Below are positions 1 through 6,705 of a DNA stretch of 15,223 nt, piece after piece. The stretch's first letter is position 1; each line of letters opens with the position of its first letter. Below the pieces are notes generated by a model. The model had not been told where the DNA came from. It was given only the letters and a program-made list of their open reading frames with translations, and ran no database searches. The translations under genes were made by a program, and so were the position numbers. Location of the stretch: contig CAMVPJ010000024.1 of the NCBI GenBank assembly GCA_947169395.1, positions 1-15,223 of the forward strand, read 5' to 3'. Source of the DNA: an uncultured Caryophanales bacterium. GTDB lineage: Bacteria; Bacillota_I; Bacilli_A; RF39; UBA660.

Positions 1-1563
1 CTTGGTGGTATTATATCTGAACTATTTAAAAGCAAGAAGAATTATTCTATTACTGATTATGATGTATATAATGGTGTAGATGGAGTAGTGGGAGTTGCCT
101 TTATAGAAACTAAGTTGAATAATAAGAATGTTGAATATAAAAAAGTATATACAGTTAATTTAGATCCAAGAGAAGAGAATAAATTAAATGATACTTATAT
201 ATTTGTAGGAGATTATAAAGCTAAGTTTAAAGATTATATTGATAATTATTTAAATAGTAATGAAGAATTAAAAGGTAAATTAAATAAGAATTATAAAAAG
301 TATATAAAGAAAGATTCAGATTATAAATATATTGTTACTAAAGATAGTATAGTTGTATATTTTGATGCAAATACTATTGTTAAAAGTGACGATGTTATAA
401 AGATTACAATACCTTATGATGATATTGCTTATTATTTAAATATTGATACTAGTGTTACTTATGAAAGTATAAAAGAAATTAAATCTAGTAAAGAAGAATA
501 TAAAGATAATAAAAAAGATATGTATATAAAAAGATTATCTAATATATATATAAGTGATAGTAAGAATAGTGAAGTATTAGGTACTATTGATAAGGGTAAT
601 CAGGTAAGTATTATTAAAAGTAGTGATAATTATTCAACAGTAAAATATAAAGATAAAACTGGTTATATTTTAAATAAATACTTAAGTGATGATATAGTTG
701 CTGATCCAGGTTATACTGATGTTAATGAAACTGTGTATGCTTCTGAAGATATTAGTATTAAAAAGAGTACTAATGAAGATGCAGAAGAATTGGTTAAACT
801 TGCTTTTGGGGAATCTATTACGAGAATTGGTACTAATGATGATGGTTGGAGTGAAGTTGTTCACGAAAATAAGAAAGGTTTTGTAAAGTCAAGTTACTTA
901 TCACTGGTTAAGCCACGTAAAAATGGTGCAAATATTGATAAAAATAGAAATGTAAATGTTCATGGTGGAATGGTTGCTCTTACTTTTGATGATGGACCAA
1001 ATCCTTCTTCAACTGGTAGAATATTAGATGCGTTAGAAAAAAATCATGCTGTTGCGACTTTCTTTGATTTAGGTAAACTTGCAAAATCTTATCCTGATGT
1101 TGTAAAAAGAGAAGAAGCAATTGGATGTGAGGTAGGTTCACACTCTTATGACCATCCTAATTTAAATAATTTATCAGCTGAAGGTGTACAAGCTCAAGTA
1201 AATAGTAGTAGAGATGCATTTGTAAGTGTTTTAGGACATGATGTTGCGCTATTTAGACCACCTTACGGAAATGCAAATGATATAGTTAAAGCTAATGTTC
1301 CATATCCACTTATAAATTGGAATGTAGATACACTTGATTGGAAATCAAGAAATAAAGATGCAATATTGAATGAAATTAGAAAAATAGGTAATTTAGATGG
1401 TAAAATAATATTAATGCATTCAATTTATGAATCAACTGCCGATGCTGTTGAAGTGATTGTTCCAGAACTTTTAAGTGAAGGATATGAATTAGTTACAGTA
1501 AGTGAGCTTGCATATTATAAAGGTTATTCTCTAAATAACGGGGAAAAGTATTATAGTTTTTAA
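1..1563 (+). CDS. Polysaccharide (peptidoglycan) deacetylase with DUF3298-like and two SH3 domains, 5' end missing
   Basis: The frame is open to the first base, so the start lies outside the window. The GTG at 88 has no good ribosome site and is probably internal. Counting residues from base 1, 520 are visible. Residues about 30-170 resemble the RsiV/PdaC-type DUF3298 region, including a YFDANTI...ITIPYDD stretch near 119-143. Two bacterial SH3-like repeats follow (about 174-230 and 242-306), then a NodB domain (about 322-510). All five NodB motifs are present: TFDDGP (328-333), HSYDHP (381-386) giving the metal Asp and two His, RPPYG (419-423), WNVDTLDW (440-447) and IILMHS (469-474). The expected role is metal-dependent N-deacetylation of cell-wall glycan outside the membrane, with SH3 domains binding the wall. 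A signal peptide or anchor would be upstream. PdaC-like substrate choice (MurNAc or GlcNAc) cannot be read from the sequence. It is the first visible gene of a probable three-gene operon. Confidence 0.9.
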   Translation, partial: LGGIISELFKSKKNYSITDYDVYNGVDGVVGVAFIETKLNNKNVEYKKVYTVNLDPREENKLNDTYIFVGDYKAKFKDYIDNYLNSNEELKGKLNKNYKKYIKKDSDYKYIVTKDSIVVYFDANTIVKSDDVIKITIPYDDIAYYLNIDTSVTYESIKEIKSSKEEYKDNKKDMYIKRLSNIYISDSKNSEVLGTIDKGNQVSIIKSSDNYSTVKYKDKTGYILNKYLSDDIVADPGYTDVNETVYASEDISIKKSTNEDAEELVKLAFGESITRIGTNDDGWSEVVHENKKGFVKSSYLSLVKPRKNGANIDKNRNVNVHGGMVALTFDDGPNPSSTGRILDALEKNHAVATFFDLGKLAKSYPDVVKREEAIGCEVGSHSYDHPNLNNLSAEGVQAQVNSSRDAFVSVLGHDVALFRPPYGNANDIVKANVPYPLINWNVDTLDWKSRNKDAILNEIRKIGNLDGKIILMHSIYESTADAVEVIVPELLSEGYELVTVSELAYYKGYSLNNGEKYYSF

Positions 1564-1577
1564 GATTAAGTGAGATT

Positions 1578-1584
1578 GGAGGTG
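1578..1584 (+). promoter_or_regulatory. Ribosome binding site fixing the VanZ-RDD start
   Basis: GGAGGTG lies 6 bases before ATG 1591. It selects that codon over the in-frame GTG at 1570, which overlaps no such site. Confidence 0.75.
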
Positions 1585-1590
1585 TTTACT

Positions 1591-2715
1591 ATGGGATACA
1601 TCAATGTAATTTTAACTGCTCTATTTGCCTTCCCAATTCTCGCTTTTTTTATTACTTTACCTTATATAATCTATAATTATAATAAGTTTGGTTCTATACT
1701 TTTTGTAAGAACGCTTCTTGTATATTTATTTACACTTTATCTTTTATCAGCATATTTCTTAATAATTATGCCACTGCCACCTATATCTTATGTGGCAAAA
1801 TTGACAACTAAAGTACAGTTAGTACCGTTTGATTTAATATCTAATATAATTAGAACAGTACACTTTAATTATAAAGATATATCTACTTATGTTAATATAT
1901 TTAGAAATCCTTATGTTTATCAAACAATATATAATTTTTTACTAACAGTACCATTTGGTATATTCTTAAGATACTATTTTAAATGTAAGTTTAAAGTTAC
2001 GTTCTTGTTTACATTTTTACTTAGTTTATTCTTTGAAATAACTCAACTTACAGGTTTATACTTTATATATCCTAATGCATATAGATTGTTTGATGTTGAT
2101 GATTTAATAGTTAATACACTAGGAGGAATGTTTGGTTATCTAATTACTCCACTTATAACATTTATGTTGCCAACGAAAGAAGAGCTTGATTTAAAATCTT
2201 ATAAGAAGGGTACTAAAGTAAGCTCAACTAAAAGGATTATTACTTTCTTAATAGATATAGTTTTTATAATTTTATTTGTTGGTTTTGAAATTGTACTTGA
2301 TAGAGTGTTAAACTTATCTAATTATTATTTACTTTATATATTTATATCAATTTTTATTTTTTATAATATTATACCTTTTATTACTAATGGCAAAACTGTT
2401 GGTTATAAGATAACTAATATTGTTGTTGCAAAGCTAGATAGTACACGTACTAAAAGATATCAAATATTAATTAGAAATATAGTATTTAGTTATTTATATA
2501 TACCTTTATTCTATTATTTATATTTATTGTTTAAATTTATTAATAAGATAGCTAATCATTATTACAGTTCACTTATAATAATTGGATATATTACTGTTGT
2601 TATGATAATATCATCATTGATGTTAATTCGAAATTTTATACTTCATAAAAGGTTTATGTTTGAGGTTATTAGTAAGACAAAGGTTATAAGTACAATAGAA
2701 GTTCCTCTAGAATAG
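1591..2715 (+). CDS. VanZ-RDD fusion membrane protein
   Basis: This 374-residue integral membrane protein starts at ATG 1591, chosen by the GGAGGTG site. The N-terminal half (about residues 40-200) is a VanZ-like domain: several membrane helices, a VQLVPFDLI stretch, an EITQ motif at 149-152 and DVDDLIVNTLGG at 168-179, all typical of the family. After a charged linker (about 200-215) an RDD-family domain follows, with RIITFLIDI at its first helix and GKTVGYKITNIVV further on. VanZ of enterococci gives low-level teicoplanin resistance by an unknown mechanism; most chromosomal VanZ-like proteins have no proven role, and RDD proteins are also mostly undefined. The operon with a glycan deacetylase 27 bases upstream suggests an envelope role, which is inference. 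Glycopeptide resistance should not be assumed. Confidence 0.85.
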   Translation: MGYINVILTALFAFPILAFFITLPYIIYNYNKFGSILFVRTLLVYLFTLYLLSAYFLIIMPLPPISYVAKLTTKVQLVPFDLISNIIRTVHFNYKDISTYVNIFRNPYVYQTIYNFLLTVPFGIFLRYYFKCKFKVTFLFTFLLSLFFEITQLTGLYFIYPNAYRLFDVDDLIVNTLGGMFGYLITPLITFMLPTKEELDLKSYKKGTKVSSTKRIITFLIDIVFIILFVGFEIVLDRVLNLSNYYLLYIFISIFIFYNIIPFITNGKTVGYKITNIVVAKLDSTRTKRYQILIRNIVFSYLYIPLFYYLYLLFKFINKIANHYYSSLIIIGYITVVMIISSLMLIRNFILHKRFMFEVISKTKVISTIEVPLE

Positions 2716-2720
2716 TATTT

Positions 2721-2725
2721 AGGAG
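2721..2725 (+). promoter_or_regulatory. Ribosome binding site fixing the DUF975-CmpB start
   Basis: AGGAG ends 8 bases before ATG 2734, so that codon is preferred to the in-frame GTG at 2725, which overlaps the site itself. Confidence 0.7.
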
Positions 2726-2733
2726 TGTGTTTT

Positions 2734-4539
2734 ATGAGCAGGAAAGAATTAAAGAATAAAGGATTAAAATCATTAAAAAATCATTATATTATATTTATAT
2801 TATTATGTTTAATTGCTGCTTTTTTAGGTAGTGAGTTTTCTAATTCAATATCATTTGCTAAAATAGAAAAAGAATTAATACCTAAACATAATCAGGTTGT
2901 AAATAAAGTAAAAGATGATGTTAGTAATAAAGTAGTAGATACAGTAGATAAAAATACTGGTATTGAAGCTTTAAAAAAGATTGATCGTGTTAAAAAAGAA
3001 GGAAAAAAGATAACTAATAAAATATTAGATAATAAAAGAGGTGTATTTGCAGCTGTTGCGAATACTGTTGATAGCGGTAGTTTATATTTAACTTTAGTTT
3101 ATGCAGTTAAATCAATTGCAGGTTCTTCACAAACATCAATTATAATATCTATAATAATTGGTTTAATTATTTTTGGTGTTTATTGGTTTTTCATTGTTAA
3201 TATTTATAAAGTCTTAATTCGAAGAATGTTTTTGGAAGGTCGAGTGTATGAAAAAATAGCTATTAAAGATTTATTATTCTTAGTTAGAGTAAAAAAATGG
3301 TTTAAAGCGACTAGATCTATGGCTAGAGTGGTGCTTTATGAATTTTTGTGGGGATTAACAATTATTGGAGGAATTATTAAGAGATATTCATATTTTTTAG
3401 TTCCTTACATAATTGCAGAAAATCCTGATATAGATGGTAAGACTGCAATAAAGTTATCTAGAGATATGATGTACGGTCATAAATTAGAGTGTTTTATAAT
3501 TGAACTATCATTTATTGGCTGGCATATTCTTGGTTTAATTACTCTAGGTATTTCTAATTTATTATTTACTGATGCGTATAAAGTTGCGGTATTTTCAGAA
3601 TACTATGTTTCTATTAGAAAAATAGCTAAAGATAAAAAAATTACTAATGTAGATATGTTATGTGATACATATTTATATGAAAAAGCTGACTTTCAATTAC
3701 TAAAAGATACATACTATAAATCACTAAATAATATTACATATAAAAAATATAAACCTAAAACTATAAAAGAAAAAATAGAAGATATATTTGGCATTAGTTT
3801 ATCTAGCAGAAAAAAAGAAGAAGAATATGAGAAAAATAGAATTAATGAATTATTAATCAAGCATATTGAATCTGAAGCATCTGGTAAGTCATATCCTGCA
3901 AAACTTTATATAATAAAAGAAAAAGAAAAAAGACATAGATTTGAAGTGGTTAACTATTTAAGACATTATAGTATACCATCACTTATATTAATATTCTTTA
4001 TCTTTGCTTTTGTTGGTTGGGCTTGGGAAGTATTCTTACATTTAATAAATGATGGAGAGTTTGTTAATCGTGGTGTGATGCATGGGCCATGGCTTCCTAT
4101 ATATGGAACAGGTGGAGTATTAGTTTTAATTCTTCTAAATAAGTTTAGAGATAAACCATTGATTGAATTTATTAGCATTATAATTGTTTGTGGAATAATA
4201 GAATACTTTACAGCCTATTTTTTAGAACTTGCACATAATGGTGATAAGTGGTGGGATTACTCTGGATACTTCTTAAATTTAAATGGTAGAATATGTGCGG
4301 AAGGATTACTAGTATTTGGAATAGGTGGAATGGCTGCAGTATACGCAATTGCGCCTGCTATTGATAATATTATAAAGAAAATTGATTCTAATATTATTAT
4401 TCTTGTTTCTGTAGTACTTGTTATCATATTTGTTATAGATAATATTTATTCATCTAAATATCCTAATAAAGGTGATGGTATTACTCGGTATAAAACAAGT
4501 TATAATGAGTTAGATTTAAGTAGTTTTAATCACTATTAA
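2734..4539 (+). CDS. DUF975-CmpB fusion: multi-pass membrane protein (putative ABC-transporter permease-like)
   Basis: The protein has 601 residues from ATG 2734. The N-terminal part matches DUF975: an RKELK opening, a first membrane helix at about 18-35, and later the family core with YSYFLVPYIIAENPDI, a conserved DMMYGHK stretch and FIGWHILGLITLGI. Between the first two helices lies a charged Lys/Asp/Val-rich segment of about 65 residues (about 40-105), which looks like an extracytoplasmic helix and is not part of the hydrophobic core. After a basic linker, the C-terminal part (about 410-560) is a CmpB/COG4905 domain: GWAWE (428-432), NRGVMHGPWLPIYG (445-458), IEYFTAYFLE and WWDYS (506-510). 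The CmpB family is labelled a putative ABC-transporter permease, but there is no ATPase gene nearby and no transport role is shown. It is the last gene of the probable operon, 18 bases after the VanZ-RDD gene. Confidence 0.85.
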   Translation: MSRKELKNKGLKSLKNHYIIFILLCLIAAFLGSEFSNSISFAKIEKELIPKHNQVVNKVKDDVSNKVVDTVDKNTGIEALKKIDRVKKEGKKITNKILDNKRGVFAAVANTVDSGSLYLTLVYAVKSIAGSSQTSIIISIIIGLIIFGVYWFFIVNIYKVLIRRMFLEGRVYEKIAIKDLLFLVRVKKWFKATRSMARVVLYEFLWGLTIIGGIIKRYSYFLVPYIIAENPDIDGKTAIKLSRDMMYGHKLECFIIELSFIGWHILGLITLGISNLLFTDAYKVAVFSEYYVSIRKIAKDKKITNVDMLCDTYLYEKADFQLLKDTYYKSLNNITYKKYKPKTIKEKIEDIFGISLSSRKKEEEYEKNRINELLIKHIESEASGKSYPAKLYIIKEKEKRHRFEVVNYLRHYSIPSLILIFFIFAFVGWAWEVFLHLINDGEFVNRGVMHGPWLPIYGTGGVLVLILLNKFRDKPLIEFISIIIVCGIIEYFTAYFLELAHNGDKWWDYSGYFLNLNGRICAEGLLVFGIGGMAAVYAIAPAIDNIIKKIDSNIIILVSVVLVIIFVIDNIYSSKYPNKGDGITRYKTSYNELDLSSFNHY

Positions 4540-4565
4540 GTAGTAAAAACTACTTTCTTTTTTTT
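4538..4565 (+). terminator. Intrinsic terminator after the first operon
   Basis: Stem AAGTAGT (4538-4544) pairs with ACTACTT (4549-4555) across an AAAA loop and runs into TCTTTTTTTT. The last two bases of the TAA stop codon form the base of the stem. Confidence 0.85.
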
Positions 4566-4573
4566 AGATATTT

Positions 4574-4582
4574 TGCTATACT
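4574..4582 (+). promoter_or_regulatory. Extended -10 promoter for the HAD-GNAT gene
   Basis: TGCTATACT fits the TGnTATAAT extended -10 form with one mismatch. A -35 at 17-base spacing would fall in the terminator U-tail (TTTCTT) and is weak, as expected for this promoter class. It would give a leader of about 20 bases before ATG 4608. Confidence 0.5.
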
Positions 4583-4607
4583 TAAATAGGATTGAGAGTT
4601 GATACTT

Positions 4608-6332
4608 ATGTTTTTACTAGCTAGTGATTTTGATAGAACATTTTACATTAATAATTATGATTTTAAGAAAAATGTCGAAGCTTTAAAAAGTTTTAGAAAT
4701 AATAATAAGTTTGTAATAGTTACTGGTAGATCTTATCAAGATTATATTAATATAACAAAAAACTATGTTCCAGTTGATTATTTAGTTGTAAATCATGGCG
4801 CAACGGTAATGAAAGATAATAAGGTAATTAAAAGTGTTTATATTAATGATATTACTATTAATAAACTAAAAAGCATATTTGATTTTGATAATATAGAGTA
4901 TTTCGCAACAAGCGATACAATGAGTAGAGTTAATATTAATCATGGTAATATATCTAAGATAAATATTTCTTTATCTGATAATTTGGTTGCTAAAAAAGCA
5001 GTAGAATATCTTAATAATAATTTTAAAGATATTAAGGCATATGTGCTTTTTCATAAGAACCAATTTGAAATAGTGTCTGTGGATGCTAATAAATGTAAGG
5101 CAATAGAATATATTGGATATCTTGAAGGTATTGATAGATCTAATATTTATACTGTAGGAGATGGCTATACTGATATTGAGATGGTTAAATATTACTCTGG
5201 TTTTGCAATAGATGGTTCGGTTGATGATTTAGTTAAAGTTGCAGTAAGAACTGTTGGTAGCGTAAGTGAAATAATAGAGTTTCTTGATGTTAATATAAAT
5301 AAAGAAGCAACTACTAAAGAATTAACTGAATTTATAAATGAGTGCTACAATTATAATCATTATTTTGAAAAATATATGGCTAAAATATATGATAATAAAA
5401 GTGATATTAAAAATCATTTTGTTATCAGAAAGAATAATGAAATAATTGCTTGCGCACTTGCTATTAGTAATACATTATATGTAGATGATGATACATTAGA
5501 TATTCTTGAAGTTGGTAGTATTTGTGTTAGGGAAGAATATAGAAAAAAAGGATATTTAAAGTTATTGTTAGGAGCAATTAAAGATGAAGAGAAGAATTAT
5601 GATCTAAGTGTATTGTCAGGTGATATCAAAAGATATGAAAGTTTTGGTTATTATCCGAATATACTTAATTTATTTAAGGTTAAATCTAAAAGTCATGATT
5701 CAATTACTTTTAAGAGTATTAATGATGACTATATAACGGAAAGTCTAAATATGTATAATAATGGTATTCATGCTAATAGAACAGAGTACAATTTTAAAGA
5801 TATTTTAATGCAATGGAAGTCTGATAGTTATTATATATTTAAAGATGATAAATATATTGGATATTTAATATATAATACTAAACAAGATTATATTAGTGAG
5901 ATTAAATGTAGTAATTTAATAGATGTAGTTGAAAGCTTTGGCGTATTTAAAAATAGAGATTATATAAGCCTAAGTGTTTTAAATAATGATTATGATATTT
6001 TTGATTTAGTAAATGATTTTGAATTATCTAAGATGTATAATAGAGAGTTATATAGTATTAATAATATAAAGAAAGTTATTAGTGTATGCTTGAATCATAA
6101 GTTAAAACATAAAGAACTAATAAATGGCAGTATATCTATTAAAGTAGGTGCTGAAATAATTCGAATTAGTGTTGAGGATAAAGTAGTAGTAGAAAATGAT
6201 ACTAAATATGACATTGAATTAAGTAAAGATCAGTTTATGGATATATTACTTAATAAGAAGCTAAATGGAAATAAACTATTTTCATCATGGTTTTACTTGG
6301 ATTTAGACATATATCATAATGATTTAGTGTGA
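4608..6332 (+). CDS. HAD-IIB (Cof-type) phosphatase fused to Eis-like GNAT acetyltransferase with SCP2-like tail
   Basis: The protein has 574 residues from ATG 4608. The in-frame TTG at 4599 directly abuts the GAGAG purine run and is unlikely. Residues 1 to about 225 are a HAD hydrolase: DFDRT at 7-11 (nucleophile Asp7, acid/base Asp9), Thr39 in IVTGRS, a Lys in NKCKA, and GDGYTD with G184, D185 and D189. The cap lies between motifs II and III, as in Cof/type IIB sugar-phosphate phosphatases. From about 235 a GNAT domain follows, with the acetyl-CoA loop YRKKGYL (R312, K313, K314, G315) and RYESFGYYP at 342-350, which resembles Eis around its catalytic Tyr (here Y343). A second weak GNAT-like half and a C-terminal segment (about 500-574) with DIELSKDQFMDILL resemble the SCP2-like end of Eis. 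No membrane segment is visible, so it is probably cytosolic. Substrates are unknown. It is monocistronic. Confidence 0.8.
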   Translation: MFLLASDFDRTFYINNYDFKKNVEALKSFRNNNKFVIVTGRSYQDYINITKNYVPVDYLVVNHGATVMKDNKVIKSVYINDITINKLKSIFDFDNIEYFATSDTMSRVNINHGNISKINISLSDNLVAKKAVEYLNNNFKDIKAYVLFHKNQFEIVSVDANKCKAIEYIGYLEGIDRSNIYTVGDGYTDIEMVKYYSGFAIDGSVDDLVKVAVRTVGSVSEIIEFLDVNINKEATTKELTEFINECYNYNHYFEKYMAKIYDNKSDIKNHFVIRKNNEIIACALAISNTLYVDDDTLDILEVGSICVREEYRKKGYLKLLLGAIKDEEKNYDLSVLSGDIKRYESFGYYPNILNLFKVKSKSHDSITFKSINDDYITESLNMYNNGIHANRTEYNFKDILMQWKSDSYYIFKDDKYIGYLIYNTKQDYISEIKCSNLIDVVESFGVFKNRDYISLSVLNNDYDIFDLVNDFELSKMYNRELYSINNIKKVISVCLNHKLKHKELINGSISIKVGAEIIRISVEDKVVVENDTKYDIELSKDQFMDILLNKKLNGNKLFSSWFYLDLDIYHNDLV

Positions 6333-6357
6333 CTTTATAAAAAAAGTCACTTTTTGT
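6329..6357 (+). terminator. Intrinsic terminator after the HAD-GNAT gene
   Basis: Stem GTGACTT (6329-6335) pairs with AAGTCAC (6344-6350) across an 8-base A-rich loop, followed by TTTTTGTT. The TGA stop codon (6330-6332) is inside the left arm. Confidence 0.85.
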
Positions 6358-6368
6358 TCTAAATATAT

Positions 6369-6396
6369 TTGAAAAATACTAAATTTAATATATAAT
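6369..6396 (+). promoter_or_regulatory. Sigma-A-type promoter of the comN-secDF operon
   Basis: TTGAAA (6369-6374) and a perfect TATAAT (6391-6396) are separated by 16 bases, directly after the preceding terminator. The start of transcription would be near 6403, leaving about 27 bases of leader that contain the AAAGGAG ribosome site. Confidence 0.7.
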
Positions 6397-6429
6397 ATTA
6401 ATATCGGCTTTAAAGGAGATAATGTAAAT

Positions 6430-6705
6430 ATGGAATTTAAGAGTGTAAAAGAGTTATATAAAAGACTTACTCCGGCCTTGCAAGCAAGAGAGATAGAACT
6501 AAAAAGAAGTGGATATAATTATATAAAGAAAGAAGATATTTGGAATTATTTAACTGGATATAAATGGAATAAATCAAATAATTTATTATTATTTGAAATG
6601 GTTGATGATATATTTAGTGTAGATTCTATGTTGCTTAAAAATTATGTTGAAGATAATTTTAAAAGAGTTAGGGTAGAACCTAAGTTTGAGGGTGAGGGAT
6701 TATAA
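6430..6705 (+). CDS. comN: ComN-like post-transcriptional regulator
   Basis: This 91-residue soluble protein has a strong AAAGGAG ribosome site about 10 bases upstream of ATG. The pattern LTPALQAREIELKRSGYNYI, then KEDIWNYLTGYKWNK and a Val-Asp-Asp-Ile segment, matches the short ComN (YrzD) family as I recall it: a helical domain with a conserved D-x-W and a basic KW stretch. In Bacillus subtilis ComN controls late competence through the comE message and polar localisation, and its gene lies beside secDF. The same neighbour here supports the call. Its stop overlaps the secDF start by one base (TAATG), so the two are probably translationally coupled. No competence gene is in the window, so its function in this organism is open. 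The symbol is by family resemblance and position. Confidence 0.75.
   Translation: MEFKSVKELYKRLTPALQAREIELKRSGYNYIKKEDIWNYLTGYKWNKSNNLLLFEMVDDIFSVDSMLLKNYVEDNFKRVRVEPKFEGEGL

Noticed and set aside
682..864. Minus-strand frame inside the deacetylase gene
   Set aside because: It lies opposite the SH3 region of a well-supported gene and encodes a low-complexity product of the kind expected from AT-rich DNA.
698..886. Plus-strand frame of 62 codons in another phase of the deacetylase gene
   Set aside because: Its Leu/Met-rich product is a frame-shifted reading of the SH3 domains, with no independent ribosome site.
1591..2715. Calling the VanZ gene an antibiotic resistance gene
   Set aside because: There is no vanHAX or regulator nearby, and chromosomal VanZ-like proteins are widespread without proven resistance roles.
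3966..4178. Minus-strand frame inside the DUF975-CmpB gene
   Set aside because: It is opposite conserved CmpB coding sequence and has no start signals.
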